Positions 7,542 to 16,611 of a stretch of DNA of 64,000 nt are shown here, piece by piece. The DNA comes from Halobacteria archaeon HArc-gm2. Its GTDB lineage: Archaea > Halobacteriota > Halobacteria > Halobacteriales > Haloarculaceae. The translations under genes were made by a program, and so were the position numbers. Numbering within the stretch: position 1 is the first letter of the stretch; every line of letters starts with the position of its first letter. The stretch lies in NCBI GenBank assembly GCA_025517465.1, contig JAOPKE010000005.1:360687-424686 (forward strand), written 5' to 3'. A model generated the notes under the pieces. That model was not told the origin of the DNA, did not search any database, and saw only the letters and a program-made list of their open reading frames with translations.

Positions 7542-8813
7542 CTACGTCTGCAGTTCGTCGAGCCGGGCGGTCGCGAACGGGACCAACATCTCTCGCGGAG
7601 TCAGCCCGCCGTGCATCCCAATCTTCGGAACCACCGTCTCGGTCTCGTCGGCGACGAGTTTCTTCTCCGGATGATAGCACACTAGATCCCCGCATCGCCG
7701 CTCGAACGTCGGCTCCGGACTGGGACCGTACAGACCGAGGTCGGCCACTTCCGAGCGAGTGAACGTCCGCACGCCCATCGCTTCGAGCGCTTCCACGACG
7801 ACGTCGGCAGCCCCATGGCGAAGCCAGAAGTGAGTCCCGCGAGGGTCGGCAACCGGCGGGATCACACGTCCCGACGACCACCGCGCCAGGTTCTCGGTGA
7901 CCTCATCGATTTTACCCAGGTTGAGACAGCCCGCGAGACCAGGTTCGAGATCTGTCATGCCGTGGTCAGCAGTGATGATCAGCAGCGTCTCACTAGCAAC
8001 GGTGCTGTCGAGGTCGTCGTATAGTTCGCGAGAGAGGTGACGAGTTACACGGGCGAGCGCGTCGTGATACGCACTCGAGTCAGTACCGTTGTCGTGCGAG
8101 GTACTGTCGAGCGCGGGCACGTAACAGTAGGCGTACGTCGGGCCCACGCTCGTCTCTAGGATCCGTCGCAGGCCCGCGGCCCCCGCTCCGTACTGGTCGT
8201 AGGGGACCTGCCGCGCGCCACGGAAGGTGGCGTCTGCGTAGTCAGTTCCCAGCGTGTCCGCCGGCTGGACCACGTGGGACGTGACGCCCGTGTCAGCGAG
8301 CGTCGGATAGATGGGTTCGACGGCAACGACGTCCGCAGCCCCGACCGGGGTTGCGTCCAGTCCGTCGGCGTTCTCGCCAACCTCGTGTGGGAAGACCGAG
8401 ACGACCGCTTCCTCGACTGGAAGGTGGACATCCCAGCCGAAGACGCCGTGGGCGGCCGGTGGCGCGGCTGTGTGGATCGTCGTTATCGCGGCCGCGGTAG
8501 ATGACGGAAAGGTGCTCGTGAGCGGCGTGACAGTGCCCCGTTCGGAAACTCTGTCGAGGAACTTGTGGTCGGTCCGGTCGCGCTTCCAGCGGTGGAGACC
8601 GAGACCGTCCAGGAGGACGACCACGACGTTTTCGATGGTCGTCGATCCAATTGGGACGACATCCGCCGGGAGCGATGGACCCACCTCGACGCCGAAGACG
8701 TCCCCGATGGTGCCGGGGACGTTCGCCAGGCAGTAGTCGCGGTAGGCGGGGACGAGACCGGTGTCCCGGGCTTGCCGATCGCGGAGTGTCAATTCAACGT
8801 CTTCTCGGATCAC
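7542..8813 (-). CDS. Alkaline phosphatase superfamily phosphodiesterase/nucleotide pyrophosphatase
   Basis: 423 residues of the type I phosphodiesterase/nucleotide pyrophosphatase fold. Metal-ligand and nucleophile elements are visible in order: VVLLDGLG (Asp), the threonine-rich loop LTSTFPSSTAAAITT, PALDSTSHDNG (Asp and His), ITADHGM (Asp-His) and a late MHGGL (His). No signal peptide is seen, so it should be cytoplasmic. It lies between phaC (convergent) and phaB (divergent); a TATA-like TTATTTACTAAG read on this strand is about 28 bases before the ATG. It is not an obvious PHA gene, and its substrate is unknown. Confidence 0.85.
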   Translation of the reverse strand: MIREDVELTLRDRQARDTGLVPAYRDYCLANVPGTIGDVFGVEVGPSLPADVVPIGSTTIENVVVVLLDGLGLHRWKRDRTDHKFLDRVSERGTVTPLTSTFPSSTAAAITTIHTAAPPAAHGVFGWDVHLPVEEAVVSVFPHEVGENADGLDATPVGAADVVAVEPIYPTLADTGVTSHVVQPADTLGTDYADATFRGARQVPYDQYGAGAAGLRRILETSVGPTYAYCYVPALDSTSHDNGTDSSAYHDALARVTRHLSRELYDDLDSTVASETLLIITADHGMTDLEPGLAGCLNLGKIDEVTENLARWSSGRVIPPVADPRGTHFWLRHGAADVVVEALEAMGVRTFTRSEVADLGLYGPSPEPTFERRCGDLVCYHPEKKLVADETETVVPKIGMHGGLTPREMLVPFATARLDELQT

Positions 8814-8930
8814 TGCTAGTTACTCAAAAACTTAGTAAATAAGTGTGGTGGCGGTGTGTAGACAGATTATATCCTTCGTAGGAGACCGCCCGACGCGTAC
8901 CTTTTTGTCGCGGCGTGCGATTGTCAGCCC

Positions 8931-9671
8931 ATGTTGGACGGTCAGACCTGTCTGGTCACGGGGTCGTCTCGCGGCATCGGGCGCGGGATCGCCGAGGACC
9001 TGGGCGAACACGGGGCCGAGGTCGTAGTGAACTACCGGTCCTCGGAGGAGGCGGCCCACGACGTCGTCGACGCCATCGAGGAGTCGGGCGGCACAGCGAT
9101 CGCCGCCCAGGGCGACATCTCGAAGTACGAGGACATGGAGGCCCTGGCCGAGCGGGTCCACGAGGCCTTCGGCCCACTCGACGTGCTCGTCAACAACGCC
9201 GGCATCACCGTCGACAAGAAGTTCGACAACATGACCAAGGAGGACTGGGACGCCGTCATCGACGTCAACCTCGGCGGCGTGTTCAACGTCACCCACTGCT
9301 TCTGGGACGACATCAAACGCTCCGAGACGGGCCGGCTGATCAACGTCTCCTCCGTCGTCGGCCAGCAGGGCAACTACGGGCAGGCCAACTACGCCACCAC
9401 GAAATCGGGACTGTTCGGCTTCACCCGGACGCTCGCGCTGGAACTCGCGAGCACCGGGTCGACCGCGAACTGCATCGCCCCCGGGTTCGTCGCGACGGAC
9501 ATGCTGGAGGAAGTGCCCAAGCGCGTCCAGGAGAAGATTCTCCGCCGCATTCCCCTCGATCGGTTCGCCACCATCGACGACATCGCGCCGGTGATCCGCT
9601 TTATGGCCAGCGAGGATTCGAGTTACATGACTGGCCAGATCATCGGGGTGAATGGGGGAATGGAGTGGTAG
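8931..9671 (+). CDS. phaB: Acetoacetyl-CoA reductase / 3-oxoacyl reductase, SDR family
   Basis: 246 residues, a classical short-chain dehydrogenase: TGSSRGIGRG nucleotide loop (10-19), NNAG (88-91), catalytic Ser140/141 with Tyr154 and Lys158 (YATTK). It should reduce acetoacetyl-CoA to (R)-3-hydroxybutyryl-CoA with NADPH, feeding PhaE/PhaC. The family is hard to split from FabG by sequence, but the location 1.4 kb from phaC supports PhaB. A TATA-like ACCTTTTTG lies about 25-30 bases before the ATG. Confidence 0.85.
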   Translation: MLDGQTCLVTGSSRGIGRGIAEDLGEHGAEVVVNYRSSEEAAHDVVDAIEESGGTAIAAQGDISKYEDMEALAERVHEAFGPLDVLVNNAGITVDKKFDNMTKEDWDAVIDVNLGGVFNVTHCFWDDIKRSETGRLINVSSVVGQQGNYGQANYATTKSGLFGFTRTLALELASTGSTANCIAPGFVATDMLEEVPKRVQEKILRRIPLDRFATIDDIAPVIRFMASEDSSYMTGQIIGVNGGMEW

Positions 9672-9850
9672 GCAGGCTGGGGCCGACCGTAGGGAGGGCC
9701 CAGCTTATGGACGAACGGCGAACGAAGTGAGCCGTGTGGTAGGGTGATTCCGACCGCAGGGAGGAATCACCTCGATTGCGAGCGGGAGCGACCGTAGGGA
9801 GCGACACGCGAGCAGGGTGGTTTCGAGCGACGTGAAGGGCCGACAAATTT
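9672..9850. repeat. Tandem hairpin array after phaB
   Basis: Immediately after the phaB stop comes a chain of imperfect palindromes: stems such as GTGATTCC/GGAATCAC separated by modules of the type GCGAACGAAGTGAGC and GCGAGCGGGAGCGACCGTAGGGAGCGAC. The same building blocks appear after the stop at 17349 and upstream of 22978. No ORF here looks genuine. A role in transcription termination or mRNA 3' protection is plausible because each array starts at a gene 3' end. Confidence 0.55.
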
Positions 9851-9880
9851 CGAGCAGGCTGGTGCGAACTGAAGAACGTT

Positions 9881-10732
9881 CTAGAGCGCGTAGCCGTAGT
9901 ATCGGTCCTCGTCCGATACTTCGAACAGGGCGACGTAGGGCTCGCCGTCCTCCGCCGTCGGGCACTCGTCGGTCCGTTCGACGGGGAACTGCGCACCGGA
10001 CAGGTTCGCGCCGTTAACGTCGAGCGTCACGGGGTACGACTTCGAGTCGAAGCCGAGGACGTGTTCGTTGTACCCGTCGTCGACGTACAGGCTCACGTGG
10101 ACATCGCGTTCGGGTTCGCCCTGGGGCGACGGCGGGGCGTAGGCACTCCAGTTGCCGGCCGGACAGGCCTCGTACCGGGGCGCCTCGACGCGCTCGGGGA
10201 GCGGCGTCGGGTTGGTGGCGGTGATCGATCCGAGTTCGATCTGGTGCCGGTCGGCGCCGTCGACTTCGACCGTCGCGTCGTGCTGGAGCTCGTACGCGAG
10301 ACCGCCGGTGACGACGTCCACGGCGAGGACGACGACCGCCAGCGCGACGAGCGCGCCGAAGGCGTAGGTCGCCAGCCGACCGCTGACGAACTGGCCGTCG
10401 GCGTCGAGCCGCGTTCGGAGGCCGAACAGGAGCCCGGCCAGGACCAGCAGTCCGAGGACGGTCAGTCCGTCGCCGAGGTCGAACGTCCCGACGACGTCGA
10501 AGAAGAGGATGACGGCGCTGACGACGACGACGGCGTAGCCGAACAGGACCAGCTGGTAGTCGTCGGAGCGCTGGGTGAGTGCGAAGACGCCGGACAGGAA
10601 CGCCGCGACGAGGGCGACCTCCGACACCGGCGAGTAACCCAGTTCCACGTTGAGGACGAACACGAGGACGGCGATGGTGGCGACCGCGGCCGCCGCCCCG
10701 TTGAACAGCGTCTCGGAGTCGATGTCGACCAT
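9881..10732 (-). CDS. Multi-pass membrane protein with C-terminal extracytoplasmic domain, unknown function
   Basis: 283 residues from the ATG at 10730-10732 (MVDIDSETLFNG). About five hydrophobic segments span residues 10-150 (for example AVATIAVLVFVLNV, LVLFGYAVVVVSAVILFF, ALVALAVVVLAVDVV). A soluble C-terminal domain of about 130 residues follows, with two cysteines (EACPAGNW, DECPTAED). The frame is open further upstream but that part is basic and overlaps the divergent gene's start. No family is recognised; exported orientation of the tail is inferred from the cysteines and topology. Confidence 0.75.
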   Translation of the reverse strand: MVDIDSETLFNGAAAAVATIAVLVFVLNVELGYSPVSEVALVAAFLSGVFALTQRSDDYQLVLFGYAVVVVSAVILFFDVVGTFDLGDGLTVLGLLVLAGLLFGLRTRLDADGQFVSGRLATYAFGALVALAVVVLAVDVVTGGLAYELQHDATVEVDGADRHQIELGSITATNPTPLPERVEAPRYEACPAGNWSAYAPPSPQGEPERDVHVSLYVDDGYNEHVLGFDSKSYPVTLDVNGANLSGAQFPVERTDECPTAEDGEPYVALFEVSDEDRYYGYAL

Positions 10733-10861
10733 ACGAGTAGCTCCCCGACCGGCGTAAAAAAGCCGCGGGTGGGTGAAACGGCCGTTTGACCGTGGCGAGC
10801 CGCGGCGAGGGTCGCCACGGCCGGCGGTGGATTCACGGCGGCGTCGTACGCACTGGCAGGC

Positions 10862-11311
10862 ATGCGTGTTGCAGTCATCGGCGGCGGCACAGTGGACGAC
10901 GCGGCGGCCGAACTGGCCCGCGAGGTGGGCAAACTGCTGGGGAAGCGCGACCACACCGTGGTCTGTGGCGGCCTCGGCGGCGTGATGGAAGCGGCCTGCG
11001 AGGGCGCGAAACGTGAGGACGGCGAGACGATCGGTATCCTCCCGACGGAGCGCCAGGCTGACGCCAACGAGTTCGTCGACACCGCTATCGCGACCGGCCT
11101 TGGTCACGGCCGGAACCACCTCGTCGTGCTCAACGGCGACGCGGTGATCGCCATCGACGGCGGATCGGGGACGCTCTCGGAGATCGGCTTCGCCGGCGTC
11201 TACGACCGGCCGATAGCGGGGCTCGGGACCCACCAGATCGACGGCCTCGACCACGTTATACACTGCGAGACGCCGAAAGAGGCCGTCGACTACGTGGAAT
11301 CGAAGGTGTGA
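10862..11311 (+). CDS. TIGR00725/LOG-like nucleotide-binding family protein
   Basis: 149 residues with a Rossmann-like fold related to the LOG and DprA (SLOG) families: VAVIGGGTVDD at the N-terminus, GGLGGVMEAACEGA (about 39-52), a central GHGRN, and GGSGTLSEIGFA (about 100-111). The GGxGGxxE and GGxGTxxE pattern is the phosphate-binding signature of these proteins. Family members bind nucleotide-like ligands; some release the base from cytokinin or nucleotide phosphates, but activity for this subgroup is not established. Transcribed divergently from the membrane protein gene. Confidence 0.85.
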   Translation: MRVAVIGGGTVDDAAAELAREVGKLLGKRDHTVVCGGLGGVMEAACEGAKREDGETIGILPTERQADANEFVDTAIATGLGHGRNHLVVLNGDAVIAIDGGSGTLSEIGFAGVYDRPIAGLGTHQIDGLDHVIHCETPKEAVDYVESKV

Positions 11312-11385
11312 GGGGAGGAACGAAGTTGCGGTCGCGGGAGTTCAGTGAGTCCTGGGGTTCGGGCTGGCGTGATTCAGAGCCCAAA

Positions 11386-11622
11386 TACCAACAGAAGAAA
11401 GCCCTCGGCCCGCTCGCCTCGTGCGACTCGCTGCGCGCGCTCACTTCGTTCGCGTGCTTACGTCGTCGGACTTCGTCGACCGCGCCTCGCCCTTTCATTC
11501 CTCCAGGAACGTACCGCATCACGGCCACACGCCTCCCCAGCCGATTCACTCGGTCGCTGCGCTCCCTCGCTCATCCCTCGCGCAGTTTTGTCGCGGCCCG
11601 GAGGCCGCGACAGCGCACGCCA
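11386..11622 (-). repeat. Intergenic palindromic repeat element (copy 2)
   Basis: Lies between two convergent genes. Read on the minus strand it starts TGGCGTGCGCTGTCGCGG, has a GCGGCCTCCGGGCCGC hairpin, then CTGCGCGAGGGATGA, GGGGAGGCGTGTGGC, a core GGAATGAAAGGGCG, and ends GGGCTTTCTTCTGTTGGTA. The first part matches 63283-63416 nearly base for base, and the core and end match the element at 397-751. There is no supportable coding sequence between 11312 and 11655. Confidence 0.65.
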
Positions 11623-11655
11623 CAGTGGAGGTCAGGTGTCAAGTGCGAAACCAGA

Positions 11656-13170
11656 CTACAGCCAGTCGACGAAGCTTCCCTCCAGCAGGGTCCCCTGCTG
11701 TCGGTCGACGTAGCGCGATTGCATCCCCCAGATGGCTTCGGCCAGGGGGACGTTCTCGTCGACGGCCTCGCGGACCTGGTCGTGTTTCCAGCGGGCGGGG
11801 GTCAGGCGGCGGTCGACGCGTTCGCGGAGCGGGCGGACGTAGGAGTGGGCCGCCTCCGTCGAGAGGCCGCGCTGTTCGAGGCCCTCCCGGGCTATCTCGA
11901 ACAGTTCGCCGTAGAGCTGGTCGGTGTCGGTGGTGTGGGTCCCGTCGACGGTGATCCACTCCATGTCGGCCCGGAGGCCGTCGTCGGCGGCGGCGTAGAA
12001 GTTCTCCCGTGCCGTCTCCCAGTCGAGGGCCTGGATGGGGTGTTCGACGCGGGGGAGTGCCTCCATCAGCCCGCCGAAGACGGCCTGGAAGGCGACGGCG
12101 TCGGAGAGGGTCGGCTGGCCGGGCAGTGGGCGGAACTCGATGCGGGCGTTGGCGGCCGACCGGGAGGCGCCGTCGAAGACGGGGCGGATCCACCGCCAGT
12201 AGGAGCCGTGTTTGTGCCGGAAGTGCGCGAAGGCGTCGTCGAAGCGGTCGCCCTCGGGGACGTCCATCGGGACGATGGTGTGGTCCGCGAGCACGTCGTC
12301 GATGGCGTCCTCGACCGTCTCGAAGTCCGGCGGGAAGCGGACCTTGTCCTCGTACTGATCGTCAGCCGCGTTAAGGACGGTCTCGAAGACGCCGATGCGG
12401 TTCTCCATGCGGGCATCGGCGACGATTTCGGGGTCGGGCGCGTCGTCGTACAGGTCCGGTGGGAAGAAGGGGGCGTTGACCCCCAGTGCGAGCAGCGGGC
12501 CGGCGATCCGGAGCGCGTAGCTGAAGTACTCGGGGAGGTCTGGCGCGTGGGGGATCTGATAGTGGGGTTGGATGGAAGTGATGAGGCTCTCCGGCATGAC
12601 GGTGTCGCAGGAGAGGGAGACGTGCGGGGCGTCGAGGCGCATGCCGGCCGGATAGTCGGCGTTGGCCATGACGTGGTAGCGAACGGCGTCGGACATGTTG
12701 GTCGCCAGCCGCACGCCCTGTTCCTCGACGGAGTCCGAGAGGTAGCTCCGGGCGGTCTCGCCCGTCGGCGGCACCGTCCACATGCCGTCGCTGACGAGCC
12801 GGATCCCCTGGTGGCCCGTCCGCTCCTGGGCGGGCGCGAGGTTGGCCCGGAGTTCGGCGACCTGGGCCGACAGCCCGTAGGAGTTCAGCGGCTGTGGGCT
12901 GGTCTGCATCTCCGCGTTGTGCAGCCCCAGCTCCTTCTCGAAACCGATGAGCCCGAGCAGTTCGCGAGGCATCCGCCGGAGCGCGTCGGTCTGGTCGTCG
13001 ACGCCGTACAGCTCCAGCTCCAGCCCGACGATAGCCTGGGTGTTGTCGAAGGTGCCGGCCCGGACCTCCTCTTTGAGCCGGTCGGCCTCCGCGGCCGCCC
13101 GCTCCTGAAACTCCTCGGGGTCGACCTCCAGGGCCGCGGCCACCTGACTCGCCAGTTCCGAGGCAGACAT
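11656..13170 (-). CDS. GCS2-like carboxylate-amine ligase (glutamate-cysteine ligase family)
   Basis: 504 residues. Motifs of the glutamate-cysteine ligase 2 fold are visible: the metal/ATP-binding GLELELYG (about 49-56), HNAEMQTSPQPLN, and NARIEFRPLPGQPTLSDAV towards the C-terminus. Family members join an amino acid to the gamma-carboxyl of glutamate. Haloarchaea make gamma-glutamylcysteine with a GCS2-type enzyme, but this longer protein may be a paralogue with another substrate; the N-terminal 45 residues are an acidic helical addition. It stands alone, convergent with the gene at 10862. Confidence 0.75.
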   Translation of the reverse strand: MSASELASQVAAALEVDPEEFQERAAAEADRLKEEVRAGTFDNTQAIVGLELELYGVDDQTDALRRMPRELLGLIGFEKELGLHNAEMQTSPQPLNSYGLSAQVAELRANLAPAQERTGHQGIRLVSDGMWTVPPTGETARSYLSDSVEEQGVRLATNMSDAVRYHVMANADYPAGMRLDAPHVSLSCDTVMPESLITSIQPHYQIPHAPDLPEYFSYALRIAGPLLALGVNAPFFPPDLYDDAPDPEIVADARMENRIGVFETVLNAADDQYEDKVRFPPDFETVEDAIDDVLADHTIVPMDVPEGDRFDDAFAHFRHKHGSYWRWIRPVFDGASRSAANARIEFRPLPGQPTLSDAVAFQAVFGGLMEALPRVEHPIQALDWETARENFYAAADDGLRADMEWITVDGTHTTDTDQLYGELFEIAREGLEQRGLSTEAAHSYVRPLRERVDRRLTPARWKHDQVREAVDENVPLAEAIWGMQSRYVDRQQGTLLEGSFVDWL

Positions 13171-13210
13171 GTCCGCGGCTTGGCGTCCGTCCGTGTTAAG
13201 CGCGGGGGAG

Positions 13211-13591
13211 TCAGGAGAGCGCGGGAGTCGGTACCACGACGACGGGCCGGTCCAGTTCGGCCAGCAACGCCTGTGCCGTCGACCCGACGCCCGCGGCCCC
13301 TGCCCCGCCGCGGTTGGGGCCGACGATCAGCTCGTCGGGGTCGTGCTCGTCGACTGCCGCCAGCAATTCCGGGAGGACTGTGCCCTCGCGCGTCTCGACA
13401 GTCGGCGTCGACGTCGCCAGTCGAGCGCGTGCGACGTTGGCCGCGTCGGCCACGTCCCGGTCCGAAGCGTCCGGCCCGGTCACGCCGACGACCACCACTT
13501 CGTCTGTCCCCGGTTCGAGACGATCTTCGAGGTAGTCCACCGCGGCCGCGGTCACGTGGACCGAGTTCGTCGCCACCAGAAAACGCGTCAT
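13211..13591 (-). CDS. Universal stress protein family
   Basis: 126 residues starting MTRFLVATNS (an upstream in-frame start is ignored because homologous proteins begin here). The C-terminal ATP-binding pattern is VGPNRGGAGAAGVGSTAQALL, ending in DRPVVVVP, matching the G-2x-G-9x-G-S/T rule of ATP-binding Usp proteins. Cytoplasmic nucleotide-binding stress protein; ligand and target unknown. A second Usp gene is at 29619-30047. Confidence 0.85.
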   Translation of the reverse strand: MTRFLVATNSVHVTAAAVDYLEDRLEPGTDEVVVVGVTGPDASDRDVADAANVARARLATSTPTVETREGTVLPELLAAVDEHDPDELIVGPNRGGAGAAGVGSTAQALLAELDRPVVVVPTPALS

Positions 13592-13654
13592 GCGCGGGTG
13601 TGGACTCCGGAGACGCAAACCAGTTGTGGCGATCCTCCACCGGAAAGGAAGGGG

Positions 13655-14893
13655 TTACGGCAGGGGGTCGATCGCGGTAAGCCGCCCTCCTTCGTCGGTG
13701 GCGTAGACGGCATCGTCCCTCGCTGCGACGCCGCCGAGGTCAGTCTCCCCTTCGTAGTAGTTCAGGACCGTCCCATCGGACGGATCGAGGGCGACCACGT
13801 ACCGCTCGTAGGAGAGGTAGAGAGTGCCGTTGGCCAGGGCAGGCCTGGCGGTGTGGGAGGCGTAGGGATCCATCGTCGCGCCCGAGACGTCCCGTTCGAA
13901 CTCGTTCAGTGGGTTCGACCAGCGCTCGGCGCCGTCGTCGAAGGCGACCGCTTCGACGCCCCGGTGATTCGTGTCGAATCCGACGTTTGGAACGTAGACA
14001 GTGTCGTCGCTGCTCGCGACCCCGACCTCGTGGATGCCACGGTCGATACCGGTTCGCCACACCTCGGAGCCGTCAGAAGGATCCCACGAGGCAAGTACGG
14101 GCTGTGAGAAGGACTCGCCCATGTCGCTGGTGAAGACGTACCCCGCTTCGGAACCAACCAGTCCGCGGTGTCTGCCGGTTACGGACCAGTTTCGACGGCC
14201 CGTAGCGGCCTCGACCGCGATGACGGCGTCCTCGCCGTCGGTCTCCGCCTCGACGTACACCTGCCCGTCGCCGATGGCCAGGTCGTCGATCGTCGAGAGC
14301 GCGCCGTCCGAGCCGTCGAACCGCCACCGTTCGGTGCCGGAAGCCACGTCTAGCGCCACCAACGACGTCTCACTGGACGAGCCGCCGGTTACCGGTGCGT
14401 ACACTGTGTCGCCGTCGTGGACGAACGCGGCCGCCACGGACACCCCGTCGTCCACCTGCCACTGAACACTCCCGTCCGCCGCGTCGAGGGCGAGGAGCCG
14501 GTCCACGGTCCCGGCAAGGACAGTCCCACCGGTCACATCGATCCCACGCGTGACCGGCATACCGACGTCGTAGGACCACTGCCGTTCCTGGCTCGAACGA
14601 GCGAGCGAAACGATGGCGTTGCCAGTCGCCTCCGCTGGTGGACAGAATTCGCTCGCCCCCGCCGCCCCGGCAACGACGACGGCGTCGTCGGTTACGGCGG
14701 GCGGAGATTCGAAGGACATCGGCTTGCCACTGTCCACCTCGAACGTCTCGCGCCACTGAACCGCGGGACGTTCCGTTTCCGGCAGACACGGTGCCTCCGC
14801 CGCTGCCGAACCGATCACGGATCCACTTCCGGCCAGGAGCGTACTGGCCGCCGCGACTCGCCGCGCGAACGAGCGGCGTGTTTCTCGGGTCAT
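13655..14893 (-). CDS. Tat-exported PQQ-like beta-propeller protein
   Basis: 412 residues from the ATG at 14891-14893 (MTRETRRSFARRVAAAST); an upstream in-frame ATG at 14968 would bury the signal. The RRSFARR twin-arginine motif is followed by a hydrophobic segment ending AAAEA. The rest consists of repeated blades of the PQQ/BamB type (for example ALDAADGSVQW, ALDVASGTERW, AVEAATGRRNW, ALDPSDGTVLN), about seven or eight in all. PQQ-binding residues cannot be confirmed. It is followed upstream by a second, similar Tat propeller at 15171-16391. Confidence 0.88.
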   Translation of the reverse strand: MTRETRRSFARRVAAASTLLAGSGSVIGSAAAEAPCLPETERPAVQWRETFEVDSGKPMSFESPPAVTDDAVVVAGAAGASEFCPPAEATGNAIVSLARSSQERQWSYDVGMPVTRGIDVTGGTVLAGTVDRLLALDAADGSVQWQVDDGVSVAAAFVHDGDTVYAPVTGGSSSETSLVALDVASGTERWRFDGSDGALSTIDDLAIGDGQVYVEAETDGEDAVIAVEAATGRRNWSVTGRHRGLVGSEAGYVFTSDMGESFSQPVLASWDPSDGSEVWRTGIDRGIHEVGVASSDDTVYVPNVGFDTNHRGVEAVAFDDGAERWSNPLNEFERDVSGATMDPYASHTARPALANGTLYLSYERYVVALDPSDGTVLNYYEGETDLGGVAARDDAVYATDEGGRLTAIDPLP

Positions 14894-15170
14894 GGTAGGT
14901 GAGGCATTGAGGAGAGAATCAATTACTACCAATCCGATAAGCCGGCTAAATTTCGGATTATCTACCACACAACGCGAGGATCACGGAGTGTTCGGCGAGT
15001 GCAGTATTCGAGAGAGGAACGCCGTCAGGACCTGACGGCGGCGCTGTGGCACCCAACCCAGCACGTGAGAGATTGCTGCCTGGCCGGAATTCCCATCCGG
15101 ATCCGTATTTAATTGACTGTTATCGACATAACGTCGTATTATGACCGGAATCGCCCCCACCGATCCGAGA

Positions 15171-16391
15171 TCACTCCCCGGTCAGAACGGTCAGCGCGTC
15201 GCCGCCGAACAGCAACGCGTCGCCCGCGATGGCAGGCGACTGGACCGGGAACGGCGACTCCGGTTCGAACTCCCAGCGGGTTTCGCCGTCGGCCGAGTCG
15301 AGCGCGTAGACGGCGACCTGCCGGCTTTCGGGGTCGGAGACGGCGGCGTAGACGGTCTGACCGCCGACGGTGACCGAGACGTCCCCGAGGCGGTCGGACC
15401 GCCACTCGGTCGACCCGTCCGCCGTCGAGAGCGCCGCGACGTGCTCCTCGTCCACGGGGACGTACAGGCGGTCGGGGCCGACCGCCGGCACGCCGGAGGG
15501 GTCGGTGGATCCGTCGGACGGCGACCCGTTCGCGTGCCATCGCTCGGTACCGTCGGCGAGTTCGATCGCGACGACGCCGTGTCTGGTGGTCGCGTACACG
15601 CTGCCGTCTGCGATAGACGGACGTCCCGCGTCGGGGACGTCGTGGCGCCACGCCTCGGAACCGTCGGCCTGATCCACTGCGACGACGCCGTCCTCGTCCG
15701 CCGTGACCACGAGGCCGTCCGCGACGGTCGGGACGAGCGTGCGGTCGGCGGCCGTCCCGTCCGCCAGATCCGTTCGCCACGCGACGGTCCCGCCGTCGTC
15801 GATGGCGACGAGCGAGTCGTCCGCCACCACGAACGTCCGGCCGTCGGCGACCGTCGGCCAGGTGACCGTGACGGGGTCGAACTCGTGGTCCCACTCGACG
15901 GTCCCGTCGGCCGCGTCGACCGCCGCCAGCGTGGGCGGGACCGGGACGCACTCGGGCGACTGCTGGGACCCGCCGACGACGTAGACCGTGTCGTCAGCGA
16001 CGGTCACGCCGGCCGCCGATCCCGGCGTGACGTCCGTCTCCCAGATCGTCGTCTCCTGGTCCAGGTCGAACGCGGCCAGGCTCGGTCGCGCCCGGTTCCG
16101 GACGAAGTAGGCCACGCCGTCTGCGACGGCCAGGTTGCTGTCGATAGACGGTCCCGACTCCGCGAGGCGACGCGGGGCCGGCGCATCGACCGGCCCCGCC
16201 GCCGACGTGAATCCGGCCCGCGCTGCGGTGCCGCGATACGTCGGCCAGTCCGTCGTCGCGTCGGCCAGCGACCACTCGACCCCCGTCGTCGATTCGGCAG
16301 CCCCCGCGCCAGGTCCGACACCGAGCCCGAGTAACACGGTACCCCCCAGTCCAGCGTTGCGAAGGAACGAACGCCTTGTTTTCCTCGTCAT
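15171..16391 (-). CDS. Tat-exported PQQ-like beta-propeller protein
   Basis: 406 residues. The twin-arginine signal TRRSFLRNAGLGG is followed by a short hydrophobic stretch ending GAGAAES. Blade repeats are clear: AFDLDQETTIWE, AVDAADGTVEWD, AIDDGGTVAWR, AVDQADGSEAWR, AIELADGTERWH, ALSTADGSTEWR, ALDSADGETRWE. Architecture equals that of the neighbour at 13655, and the 277-base gap between them carries its own AT-rich promoter-like stretch near 15105-15140, so the two may be separately expressed paralogues. Role on the cell surface unknown. Confidence 0.88.
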   Translation of the reverse strand: MTRKTRRSFLRNAGLGGTVLLGLGVGPGAGAAESTTGVEWSLADATTDWPTYRGTAARAGFTSAAGPVDAPAPRRLAESGPSIDSNLAVADGVAYFVRNRARPSLAAFDLDQETTIWETDVTPGSAAGVTVADDTVYVVGGSQQSPECVPVPPTLAAVDAADGTVEWDHEFDPVTVTWPTVADGRTFVVADDSLVAIDDGGTVAWRTDLADGTAADRTLVPTVADGLVVTADEDGVVAVDQADGSEAWRHDVPDAGRPSIADGSVYATTRHGVVAIELADGTERWHANGSPSDGSTDPSGVPAVGPDRLYVPVDEEHVAALSTADGSTEWRSDRLGDVSVTVGGQTVYAAVSDPESRQVAVYALDSADGETRWEFEPESPFPVQSPAIAGDALLFGGDALTVLTGE

Positions 16392-16611
16392 CTTCGGAAA
16401 AATAATCTAACGATGGAAAGATTATTAATCGGGTCGTAAATTCCACTAGCCACCTGCTATCCGCCCGTTCGGAAGCGGGAAAAACGGCGGCGTCGCTCCA
16501 GTCAGCGGACGACGCGGCGTGGTGCCGGATCCAGGTCGCGTCGGGGCAGACCCACAGACTGCGGACGGTCGATCCACGAGTTTAACTGCGACCGCGACCC
16601 CACCTAGTGTC

